DNA of 34,675 nucleotides, taken from Betaproteobacteria bacterium. GTDB lineage: Bacteria; Pseudomonadota; Gammaproteobacteria; Burkholderiales; CAIKXV01. The notes beneath the pieces were generated by a model, which was not told where the DNA came from, ran no database searches, and was given only the letters and a program-made list of their open reading frames with translations. Both the position numbers and the translations under genes were made by a program. This document shows, in pieces, positions 8,202-16,634 of this stretch (positions within the stretch are counted from its first letter, which is position 1; the number at the start of each line of letters is the position of its first letter). The stretch covers positions 1 through 34,675 of the forward strand of contig CANHBC010000013.1 in the NCBI GenBank assembly GCA_947458835.1, written 5' to 3'.

Positions 8202-9401
8202 TCAGCGCTGCGGGGTCGAATCGCGGCGCACCGGCTGGCCCGACCCAGGCGGCGGGGCTGCCGGGAGTTGCACCGTGACGGTCGTTCCCTTTCCAAGGGT
8301 GCTGTCGAGGCTGACTTCGCCACCGTGGTTGCGGATGATGTCCCTCGCCAGTGACAGACCCAATCCAGTCCCCGGCAGGTGGCGGGTGTTGGCGCCACGG
8401 GAGAAGGGCACGAAGATCCGCTGCAGGTCGGACTCCGCGATGCCGATTCCCTGGTCGGACACGCGGAACTGGACGAGCGTCTTGCCATTCTGCTCGACCA
8501 TTGAGAGGTCCATCTCGACCGGCGATTCCGGCGGGGAATATTTCAGGGCGTTGTGCAGGATGTTGCGCAGCGCCTGCATCAGCTTCTCCTTGTCCGCGAG
8601 GATCTCGATGTCACGCGCACAGGCGTTGGCCACATGGATGCGCTGGCGTTGCGCATTATTGCCATATCCGGCCAGCAGGAACTCGATGAACGGGCCAAGT
8701 GCTGTACGTCGGTACTCGAACGCACGCACGCCCGAGGCTTCGATGCGGGACAGGTCGAGGAGTTCGTCGAGCAGATGCGTCAGTTCGGTGGCGTGGCGGT
8801 GTATCAACCCGGCAAATTCGGAGATCTCTTCCTGGGAAAGCTGCCCGGAGTGGAGGAGTTCGGAGAAACCCAGCACCGTCGACAGGGGCGTGCGGATCTC
8901 GTGTGCCGCCGCGGACACGAAGTCACTCTTCGTACGCGAGACCTGCGCTTCCTGCGTGACATCACGGAAGATGAACACGCAGGCGCCGACGGGCGATTCG
9001 GAGATCTGCAACCGGCGCCGCTCGAGGATGATCTCCGACGGCGTGCACAGCGCCAGCCACTGGCGGTCCCTCGACTCCTGCATGAGCGAATCGCTCGCGG
9101 CGGCGTCCGTTGTCTTCGGCTTCCAGGGCTCGAGTTCTTCCAGGGCAGGCCAGGGGGTGTCCGGCGTGGCACAGGCTCTCAGTCGGGACTCCACCGCTTC
9201 GATCGGCAGGCCAAGCAGGCCCTCCTGCCCGGCATCGATCAATCGGCAGAACGCGTCGTTGGCCGACTCGACGCGCCCGTCTCCGTCCACGAACAGGAAG
9301 CCGTCCGGACTCCTGGAGACAAGGACCTCGAGGTTGCGCCCGAATCGCGGGACGTCGGCGGTCTCGGGGACCTGGGACGCACCGGCGAAGGGTATGTTCA
9401 C
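8202..9401 (-). CDS. soluble PAS-domain sensor histidine kinase
   Basis: GTG start at 9401 with AAGGAG upstream; PAS (LVSRSPDGFLFVDGDGRVESANDAF); H-box SAAAHEIRTPLSTVLGFSELL; HATPase (ILHNALKYSPPE, DQGIGI, GTGLGLSLARDIIRNHGGE). Confidence 0.9.
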   Translation of the reverse strand: MNIPFAGASQVPETADVPRFGRNLEVLVSRSPDGFLFVDGDGRVESANDAFCRLIDAGQEGLLGLPIEAVESRLRACATPDTPWPALEELEPWKPKTTDAAASDSLMQESRDRQWLALCTPSEIILERRRLQISESPVGACVFIFRDVTQEAQVSRTKSDFVSAAAHEIRTPLSTVLGFSELLHSGQLSQEEISEFAGLIHRHATELTHLLDELLDLSRIEASGVRAFEYRRTALGPFIEFLLAGYGNNAQRQRIHVANACARDIEILADKEKLMQALRNILHNALKYSPPESPVEMDLSMVEQNGKTLVQFRVSDQGIGIAESDLQRIFVPFSRGANTRHLPGTGLGLSLARDIIRNHGGEVSLDSTLGKGTTVTVQLPAAPPPGSGQPVRRDSTPQR

Positions 9402-10288
9402 AGCGGTGGCTCCTTCTTGACGAAGGAATCCGACAGGACCAGATAGACCGATTCCGTGACGTCGGCCGGATTGCGGCTTCGGGGGGGGATGGGGGTATCG
9501 ACCGCTCCAGCGCGCGGGGGCGCGCCCTCGGCGTCGAGCAGCCGACCGAGCAGCGAGGCTACATGTTCGACCTTGACCGCCAGCGCCAGTTGCGGGATGT
9601 CCTGGCCGTTGGACAGCGTGAGGCGTCCGACGACCATGCCGACGACCGAGCCCTCGGCATCCAGGACAGGACTGCCGCTGTGTCCGGCCAGCGCATGGGC
9701 CGAGATCTGCATGTGGCGCGGGTCGTCCCGGGGGCCGTCCCTGCCGAAGACGACGCCGGTCTGCACCTTCGGTTGCCTGCCCAGCACGGACGGCAGCGGA
9801 TAACCCACGAAGGACACCGCGCTGCCGAGCCGGGCGGGTTCCACCGCGGTACGCATGCCCTGGTTGGCGCGACGGTTGCCGGGGAAAGCCAGTATGGCGA
9901 TGTCGTTCGCGACGTCCGAAGCCACGAGCCGTGCGCTGAAACGCGCGCCCCAGGCGCTCATCACCACGATCCGGTCCTGGCCGTTGACGACATGGAGCGA
10001 AGTGACCAGGTAGCCGGACTCGCTGAGCCACGCGGTGCCGGTCCGGCGCGCCGTGGTGGGCGGGGCTGCGGGCGGGGTCGCGGGCGCTTTCGCCGCAGGG
10101 GGGTCCTGAAGCACATGGACGCAGTACCCGGCGGCGCAGGTCGAGCCTTCAGGGGGCGTGGGTCCGTCTGCCGCCAGGCCCTGCCCGCAGAACAGCGCCG
10201 TCCACAGCAAGGCGATCGATGCGCACCATCGTGCCCACCGTGTGGAAGCTGCGCCCTTGCGCTCCCGGCGAACGGAACAAGCCTTCAT
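9398..10288 (-). CDS. secreted/periplasmic trypsin-like (S1C-type) serine protease
   Basis: Signal-peptide-like N-term; triad-like motifs YLVTSLHVV (His), DVANDIAILAF (Asp), GHSGSPVLD (Ser). Confidence 0.8.
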   Translation of the reverse strand: MKACSVRRERKGAASTRWARWCASIALLWTALFCGQGLAADGPTPPEGSTCAAGYCVHVLQDPPAAKAPATPPAAPPTTARRTGTAWLSESGYLVTSLHVVNGQDRIVVMSAWGARFSARLVASDVANDIAILAFPGNRRANQGMRTAVEPARLGSAVSFVGYPLPSVLGRQPKVQTGVVFGRDGPRDDPRHMQISAHALAGHSGSPVLDAEGSVVGMVVGRLTLSNGQDIPQLALAVKVEHVASLLGRLLDAEGAPPRAGAVDTPIPPRSRNPADVTESVYLVLSDSFVKKEPPL

Positions 10289-10475
10289 GAGACGCGTGAT
10301 CGGGACCGCGCCAATCGCGTGCCCGCGGCCAACGACCATGGCAGTGTCCGGGCGCTGGCCCAGGCACGCCTGCCGCCGCTGCCAGCGCTCGGCACCGTGC
10401 CGTCGCCACGCTCCAGGGCGGCTGTACGGCGGGGCCGACGGAGGGGCCGGCTGCGCCTTGCATACGGGTTCATTG

Positions 10476-10730
10476 CTACGCTATCTCGTGGACGGGGGGG
10501 GAGGCCCGTTCATTCGTTCGGGGACGCGGATACGCTGGCGAAGCCCCGGTACGCATCGACCGGGGCACGCTGCCCGATGAGGAGCGTGGGGTCCCCGGAA
10601 TGGCGATGATCTCGATGCCTTCCTGGACGTCACGGCACGACAGCAGCACCGCATCCCTGCCGAGCGCCGCGCCGACCTGCCTGCGGGCCGCAGATGCATC
10701 CCCGGCGACGAATCTGTGCAGTACGTGCAA
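10476..10730 (-). CDS. small protein resembling only the N-terminal segment of FlhF
   Basis: TTG start at 10730 with strong SD AAGGAGG at 6-nt spacing (alternative GTG at 10733); translation MHVLHRFVAGDASAARRQVGAALGRDAVLLSCRDVQEGIEIIAIPGT matches the FlhF N-term pattern (xxVxRFxAxDxxxAxRQVxxxLGxDAVIxSxRxVxGGVEIxA). Confidence 0.65.
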   Translation of the reverse strand: MHVLHRFVAGDASAARRQVGAALGRDAVLLSCRDVQEGIEIIAIPGTPRSSSGSVPRSMRTGASPAYPRPRTNERASPPVHEIA

Positions 10731-10893
10731 CACACACCTCCTTCGATGGCTTCCCGTCGAATTGAGCTAATTGAGCAAGCTGGTTTGTACGGTAGTTCGT
10801 TTCAGAACGCAAGCCTGCCGTGCGAGGGCAACGGGGGACGGGCGGGACTGACGGGGCTGAACCGGGGCGTCGAGAGTGACGTTCACGCGCTGT

Positions 10894-10921
10894 GTGCTTG
10901 ATAATCATCGTTATCAAGCAC
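10894..10921. repeat. perfect inverted repeat, 11-bp arms with 6-bp spacer: GTGCTTGATAA-TCATCG-TTATCAAGCAC
   Basis: Read directly; 23 bp upstream of the recombinase ATG. Confidence 0.95.
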
Positions 10922-10944
10922 GCAAAACCTTTTGCCCCTGAGCC

Positions 10945-12891
10945 ATGAACCGACAGTTGTCCCTCCATCACTTTGCTTTCTTCCGGGGCTACCTGGAGGG
11001 GTTGCCGTTGTCGACGCTGGCCCAGCGCTACCTCGAGCAGGGCGGGGAAGACGGGAGCCCGCGACGCACGGTGCAGTTCGTCCGAGACGCGCTGCGTTCG
11101 CTGGCGATGCAGCACGGACAGCTCCGGTATGCACGCGCGCTGGCCATCGATCCCGCGCGCCTGTACGCGCCCGCACGGCCGCCGGCGGGCGACGGGGACG
11201 AGCCTTCGCTGGAGGCATTCCGGCGTGCCGTCGATCCGCGCGGCTTCTACGGAGAAGCCGAACTGATCGAACTGTTCCAGCAGCAATGCGGGCAGCCGCG
11301 ACAGGACCGGCGACAGCAGCGCATCACGCGCCTGCGCAACCTGCAGCGCGAGGCGATCGAGTTTCTCCAGGCGCGCGTGCGGCCCGAGCCGTTGCCAGCT
11401 CATGCGGTCGAGGCCTGGCTGCCGCCGCGCCTGGCTGCGCACCTGATGGCCGCCGGCATCCGGACGCTGGGCGAACTGGTCGCCCGCATGAACACCGGCT
11501 ACCGCTGGTGGGAGACTGTGCCCGGCATCGGGGTCGAGAAGGCCGCCCGGTTGCGGCGGTGGCTGGCGCCCCATTCCGGCGTCGAGGGACTTGCACTGGA
11601 CCGGACGGCGGTGGTGCCCCGCGAGCACCTGGGCAGCGCGAGCGAACTGCTCCGACAGCGACCGGTGCGCACCGAGATCGCACCGCTGGAACGCTTCCTG
11701 GTACCGCGCGAACTCGATGGCAGCCAGGGCAGCCTGCGCGCCGAGCCCGGCCGCGCGCAGATCGCGGCCCGTGACGATGCGGAAGCGATCGCGGCCTGGC
11801 TCAACGCGCGGGGCCGCAATGACAACACCCGCCGCGCCTACCGGCGCGAGGCCGAGCGGCTGCTCCTGTGGTGTGTGCTGGAACGCGGCATGGCGCTGTC
11901 CTCGATCACCGTGGACGACTGCGCGCGGTATCGCATCTTCCTGCAGGCGCCACCCGCGGCATGGGTGGCCCCGCGCAACGTCGAGCGCTGGAGCCCGGCG
12001 TGGCGCCCGCTGTCCGGGCCGCTGTCCCCGCGCAGCCAGCGCACCGCGCTCGCGATCGTCTCGGCGATGTTCGACTGGCTGGTGTCGTGCCAGTACCTGG
12101 TCGCCAACCCGTGGAAGGCGCTGCCCCGTCCGGGTCCGGCGCCCACGCGCGACCCGTCCCGGGCGTTCAGTCATGAGCAATGGGCGGCGATCCGCGGCGC
12201 GGTCGACGCCTTGCCCGACCCGCTCCGGCGGACCCGGATGCGGCTGGTCACCGAACTGCTCTACCACACCGGCCTGCGACGGTCGGAACTGCTGGCCGCG
12301 AGCCTCGGCGACCTGCGTGAGGAAATGCTCGATGGCGAGGCGCTCTGGGTGCTCACCGTCGCCGGCAAGGGCGGACGGAGGCGCGAAGTGCCGATCGTCG
12401 AGGCGGTCATGCGCTGCCCCGATGAAGACCTCGCCGGGCGCGGCCTGTCGGTGGATCCGCGCGATGCTGCACCGGACGCCCCGCTGATCGCGGCCCTCGT
12501 GGGCGAGCCGGGCGGTACAGGTCCGGCGGGTGCACGGACTGCGCCGCGGGGGATGGCTGCGCAGGGCGCCGAGGCTCGCCTGCCGGCGGCGCAGCTCTAT
12601 CGCGAACTGAAGCGGGTGTTTGCTGCCGCCAGCGCGGGGCTGCAGGCGGGAGGGGCACGCGGCGCCGCGCGCGTGGCGCGGGGTTCACCGCACTGGCTGC
12701 GCCACACCTTCGCCACCCACGCGGTCGGGACGGTGCCGCCCGACGTGGTCGGCAGCGTGCTCGGCCACGCGCCGGTGGCCTCGACCCCGCTTCCGGCCGG
12801 CACCGACCTGCGCCGCAAGGCGCGCGGGCTACGGGCGTTCGGTGCCGCGACCGACAACAGCCCGCCTGTACCCTCGTCCCGCCGATCGTGA
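10945..12891 (+). CDS. DUF3701-type tyrosine recombinase/phage integrase family protein, apparently lacking catalytic Tyr
   Basis: N-terminal DUF3701-like region with HhH-like PGIGVEKAARL; catalytic-domain motifs HTGLRRSELL, VAGKGGRRREVPI, HWLRHTFATH, VLGHAPVAST; no Tyr where the nucleophile is expected. Confidence 0.85.
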   Translation: MNRQLSLHHFAFFRGYLEGLPLSTLAQRYLEQGGEDGSPRRTVQFVRDALRSLAMQHGQLRYARALAIDPARLYAPARPPAGDGDEPSLEAFRRAVDPRGFYGEAELIELFQQQCGQPRQDRRQQRITRLRNLQREAIEFLQARVRPEPLPAHAVEAWLPPRLAAHLMAAGIRTLGELVARMNTGYRWWETVPGIGVEKAARLRRWLAPHSGVEGLALDRTAVVPREHLGSASELLRQRPVRTEIAPLERFLVPRELDGSQGSLRAEPGRAQIAARDDAEAIAAWLNARGRNDNTRRAYRREAERLLLWCVLERGMALSSITVDDCARYRIFLQAPPAAWVAPRNVERWSPAWRPLSGPLSPRSQRTALAIVSAMFDWLVSCQYLVANPWKALPRPGPAPTRDPSRAFSHEQWAAIRGAVDALPDPLRRTRMRLVTELLYHTGLRRSELLAASLGDLREEMLDGEALWVLTVAGKGGRRREVPIVEAVMRCPDEDLAGRGLSVDPRDAAPDAPLIAALVGEPGGTGPAGARTAPRGMAAQGAEARLPAAQLYRELKRVFAAASAGLQAGGARGAARVARGSPHWLRHTFATHAVGTVPPDVVGSVLGHAPVASTPLPAGTDLRRKARGLRAFGAATDNSPPVPSSRRS

Positions 12892-13000
12892 GCCACACCC
12901 CTCACGCGCCCGCCTACCGGTACCATCGCGCCTACCGGATTACCCGGCCATGCGCGCTGGATCGCTGATGCGCCGGGGCTTCGACGACACTGAACCGAGA

Positions 13001-14443
13001 ATGCAGGCAACCATGGAACTGGACAACAAACTTCCTGCCGCAGCGCTGGTGGAGCGGCTGGCGCAGGTCGTAGGCCACGCCCATGTCCTGACCGACGCGG
13101 CGGACGTCGCCCCGGCGGTGAGCGACTGGCGCGGCTTCTACAAGGGACGTGCGATCGCAGTGGTGCGCCCCGGCAGCACCGCCGAGGTGGCCGACGTGGT
13201 CCGCGCCTGCGCCGAGGCTGGCGTGGCGATCGTTGCCCAGGGCGGCAACACCGGCATGTGCGGCGGCGCGACCCCGACCATGGACGGACGCACGATCGTG
13301 CTGTCGCTCGCACGGATGAACCGCGTGCTCGCACTCGATCCGCTGAACGACACCATCACCGTCGAAGCCGGCTGCGTGCTGGCCACGGTGCAGCAGGCGG
13401 CCGCCGAGGCCGGCCGGCTGTTCCCGCTGTCGCTGGGCGCGGAAGGCAGCTGCCAGATCGGTGGCAACCTCGCGACCAATGCCGGCGGTGTGAACGTGCT
13501 GCGCTACGGCAACACCCGCGATCTCGCGCTCGGGCTGGAAGTGGTGCTGGCCGATGGCAGCGTGATCGAGGGCCTGCGCGGCCTGCGCAAGGACAACACC
13601 GGCTACGACCTGAAGCAGCTGTTCATCGGCTCGGAAGGCACCCTGGGGGTGATCACCGGCGCGGTACTCAAGCTGTTCCCGATGCCGCGTACCTCGGTCA
13701 CCGCGTTCGCGGCGGTACCCGATCCGACCGCGGCGATCGCGCTGCTGGGCCGGCTGCGCGATCAGGTCGGCAACCGCGTGAGTGCGTTCGAGCTGATCTC
13801 CCGTTTCAGCATCGAGCTGGTGCTCACGCACATCCCGGGTTCGCGCGATCCGCTCGGCGGTACTTCGCCCTGGTATGTGCTGACCAACGTCGACGATCCG
13901 CGCACCGAGTCCGACCTGCGCCCGGCGCTCGAGCAGGCGCTGGCCGATGCGGTCGAGGCCGGGCTGGTCACCGACGCGGTGCTCGCGGAGAGCGATGCAC
14001 AGGCGCAGGCGCTGTGGCGCATTCGCGAGTCGATCCCCGACGCCTCGAAGAACGAAGGGCTGCTCTACCGGCACGACATCTCGGTGCCTGCCAGCGACAT
14101 CCCCTCGTTCATCGACGAAGCCGGTGCCCGGCTCGAGGCGGCCTTCCCCGGGGTGCGCGTGGTCTGCTTCGGGCACATCGGCGACGGCAACCTGCACTAC
14201 AACTGCTACGTGCCAGGCCGGATGCGCGACGATCCGGTGGCGATCGCCGCGACCGACGTGAACGAGGTCGTGTTCCGCCTGGTGCACGAACGTGCCGGTT
14301 CGATCAGCGCGGAGCATGGCATCGGCCAGGCCAAGGTGGCCGAGCTGCCGCACTACAAGAGCGCCGTCGAGCTCGATGTCATGCGCCGGCTCAAGCGGGT
14401 GCTCGACCCGCAGGGCATCATGAACCCGGGCAAGGTGGTCTGA
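13001..14443 (+). CDS. FAD-binding oxidase/dehydrogenase (GlcD/D-lactate or D-2-hydroxyglutarate dehydrogenase-like)
   Basis: FAD_binding_4 motif VVAQGGNTGMCGGATP (as IVAQGGNTGMCGG), IGGNLATNAGGVNVLRYGNTRDLALGLEVVLADG, C-term HIGDGNLHYN, SAEHGIGQAK, DPQGIMNPGKVV. Confidence 0.93.
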   Translation: MQATMELDNKLPAAALVERLAQVVGHAHVLTDAADVAPAVSDWRGFYKGRAIAVVRPGSTAEVADVVRACAEAGVAIVAQGGNTGMCGGATPTMDGRTIVLSLARMNRVLALDPLNDTITVEAGCVLATVQQAAAEAGRLFPLSLGAEGSCQIGGNLATNAGGVNVLRYGNTRDLALGLEVVLADGSVIEGLRGLRKDNTGYDLKQLFIGSEGTLGVITGAVLKLFPMPRTSVTAFAAVPDPTAAIALLGRLRDQVGNRVSAFELISRFSIELVLTHIPGSRDPLGGTSPWYVLTNVDDPRTESDLRPALEQALADAVEAGLVTDAVLAESDAQAQALWRIRESIPDASKNEGLLYRHDISVPASDIPSFIDEAGARLEAAFPGVRVVCFGHIGDGNLHYNCYVPGRMRDDPVAIAATDVNEVVFRLVHERAGSISAEHGIGQAKVAELPHYKSAVELDVMRRLKRVLDPQGIMNPGKVV

Positions 14444-14508
14444 CCGATCCGGGCGCGCGCCGGCTCGCCCGGATCGGCAGGGGCTTCGCCGGCTGCAGAG
14501 GAGAAACC

Positions 14509-15537
14509 ATGCATCCCATCGCCGCGCAACGCGACCGAAGCCGCAGGCGGCCGGTTCGACCTGCACCCGTCGCCATCCTGCTGTCGGGCGCGGCGATCGC
14601 CGCCGCCACCGGGTGTCTGCCGGGGCAGGCGTCCGCACAGCCCTGGCCGAGCCGCCCGGTACGCGCGATCGTCCCCGGCCCGCCGGGCGGCGGCACCGAC
14701 ATCCTGACCCGCGCGGTGACGATGAAGATGGCCGAGAACCTCGGCCAGCCGTTCGTGGTCGAGAACCGCGCCGGCGGCAGCGGCATCATCGGCGTCGAAC
14801 TGGCGATGCGCGCGCCAGCGGACGGCCACACCGTGCTGATGGGCCACAGCGGCACCCATGCGATCAACCTCAGCCTGCGCAAGTCGCTGTCCTACCATCC
14901 CGTCCGCGACTTCACCGCGCTGATGCTGGTGGCGAGCGTGCCCAACGCGCTCGTGGTGCACCCCTCGTTCCCGGCGCGCTCGGTGAAGGAGATGCTGGCG
15001 CTGGCGCGGGCGAAGCCCGGGCAGGTCACCTACGCGTCGGCGGGCACCGGCTTCTCGCAGCACCTGGCCGGTGTCCTGTTCGCCGACCTGGGCGGGGTCG
15101 ACATGCTGCATGTGCCGTACAAGGGCAGCACGCCCGGCATGGCGGACGTCATCGGCGGCAACGTGATGAGCATGTTCCCGAACGTGACCACCGCGATGCC
15201 GCACCTGAAGTCCGGACGGCTGCGCGCGCTGGGCGTCACGTCCGCTGCGCGGTCCGAGGTGCTGCCCGGCGTGCCCGCGATCGGCGAGACGCTGTCCGGG
15301 TACGAGGCGATCGCCTGGTTCGGGCTGTTCGGCCCGGCCGGCATGCCGGCCGACCTGGTGCGCCAGGTCAATGCCGAGATGGCCCGCGCGTTGGGCGACC
15401 CGAAGGTGCGCGAGATGGTGCGCAGCCAGGGCGGCGATCCGGGCGGCGGCAGCCCGACCCAGTTCCAGGCCTTCGTACAGTCGGAGATCGACAAGTGGGC
15501 GCGGGTGATCCGGCGCGCTGGCGTGGAACAGGAGTGA
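14509..15537 (+). CDS. Bug/TctC family tripartite tricarboxylate-type substrate-binding protein
   Basis: WPSRPVRAIVPGPPGGGTDILTR, GQPFVVENRAGGSGIIG, HVPYKGSTPGMADVIGG; GAGG RBS-like upstream. Confidence 0.93.
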   Translation: MHPIAAQRDRSRRRPVRPAPVAILLSGAAIAAATGCLPGQASAQPWPSRPVRAIVPGPPGGGTDILTRAVTMKMAENLGQPFVVENRAGGSGIIGVELAMRAPADGHTVLMGHSGTHAINLSLRKSLSYHPVRDFTALMLVASVPNALVVHPSFPARSVKEMLALARAKPGQVTYASAGTGFSQHLAGVLFADLGGVDMLHVPYKGSTPGMADVIGGNVMSMFPNVTTAMPHLKSGRLRALGVTSAARSEVLPGVPAIGETLSGYEAIAWFGLFGPAGMPADLVRQVNAEMARALGDPKVREMVRSQGGDPGGGSPTQFQAFVQSEIDKWARVIRRAGVEQE

Positions 15538-15558
15538 GCCGGTGCGGCGGCGGCCCGA

Positions 15559-15588
15559 TTGACGCTGCGCGCCGCGGCCTTGTATCTT
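15559..15588 (+). promoter_or_regulatory. possible sigma70-like promoter TTGACG-N18-TATCTT
   Basis: Located between Bug genes, upstream of ATG at 15618. Confidence 0.35.
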
Positions 15589-15617
15589 GGCTTGACCGAT
15601 ATGCGACAGGCCAGGCC

Positions 15618-16619
15618 ATGATCCACCGCTTCCGAACACCCCTGCGCGCCGGAGGCCTCGCTGCATCGGCTGCGGCAGCGCTGCTCCTCGTCGCCGCCCC
15701 GGTGGCGGCACAGTCGGCCGACCGATGGCCCGCGCGGGCGATCCGCGTGCTGATCGGCTACGCGCCGGGCACCTCGATCGACATCAACGGGCGCTTCCTC
15801 GCGCAGCGCCTGTCCGAGGAGTACGGCCAGCCGGTCGTGGTCGACAACCGTCCGGGCGCCACCGGCGCCATCGCCGCCGAGGCGGTGGCCAAGGCGGCGC
15901 CGGATGGCTACACGCTGCTGGCCGGGCCTGGCTCCGGCATCGTCGCCACGCCGTGGCTGCAGAAGGTGCAGTTCGACCCGCTGCGCGACTTCACGCCGGT
16001 GGCGCTGATCGGCGAGTTCGCCTTCCTCATGGTCGCGCATCCGTCGCTGCCGGTGAAGAGCGCGCGCGACGTGCTCGCGCTCGCACGCAAGCGGCCGGGC
16101 GAGATCGCCTATGGATCCAACGGCGTGGGCAGCGCGTTCCACCTGGCCGGCGTGCTGTTCGGCGCGATGGGCAACGTCGACATCCTGCATGTGCCCTATC
16201 GCGGTGGTGGCAACGCCGCACTGGTCGACCTGACCGGCGGGCGCATCCACCTGATGTGGAACAGCCCGGTGTTCCTGCTGCCGCACGTCAAGGCCGGGCG
16301 GTTGCGGGCGATCGCGGTCACCGGACCGAAACGCGTGCCGGCGATGCCCGACGTGCCGACCATCGCCGAGTCGGGCCTGCCGGGATACAGCATGACCGGC
16401 TGGCAGGGCGTGGTCGCGCCGGCGGGCACGCCACGCGAGGTGGTGGCGCGCCTGAACGGCTCGATCGGCAAGGTGCTGGGCTCGGCCGAGGGTCGGGAGG
16501 CCTGGACCGGGCAGGGGATGGAACCGACCGTGCTGTCGCCGGAGCAGTTCGGCGCGATGCTGCGTGCCGACTTCGAGGCCTACGGCAAGCTCATCAAGCG
16601 GATCGCGAAAGAGATCTGA
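15618..16619 (+). CDS. Bug/TctC family substrate-binding protein
   Basis: WPARAIRVLIGYAPGTSIDINGR, GQPVVVDNRPGATGAIAAE, HVPYRGGGNAALVDLTGG. Confidence 0.93.
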   Translation: MIHRFRTPLRAGGLAASAAAALLLVAAPVAAQSADRWPARAIRVLIGYAPGTSIDINGRFLAQRLSEEYGQPVVVDNRPGATGAIAAEAVAKAAPDGYTLLAGPGSGIVATPWLQKVQFDPLRDFTPVALIGEFAFLMVAHPSLPVKSARDVLALARKRPGEIAYGSNGVGSAFHLAGVLFGAMGNVDILHVPYRGGGNAALVDLTGGRIHLMWNSPVFLLPHVKAGRLRAIAVTGPKRVPAMPDVPTIAESGLPGYSMTGWQGVVAPAGTPREVVARLNGSIGKVLGSAEGREAWTGQGMEPTVLSPEQFGAMLRADFEAYGKLIKRIAKEI

Positions 16620-16634
16620 CCGGGCGGGCCTGGC

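Noticed and set aside
10716-10901. 61-aa plus-strand ORF before the recombinase
   Set aside because: No SD, overlaps the predicted promoter of the FlhF-N-like gene, no recognisable motif.
10945-12891. Recombinase as marker of a full prophage or integrative element
   Set aside because: No tRNA, flanking att duplication, phage structural or conjugation genes visible; neighbours look chromosomal.
12932-14638. 568-aa minus-strand ORF
   Set aside because: Antisense to the FAD oxidase; His/Arg/Gln-rich shadow ORF.
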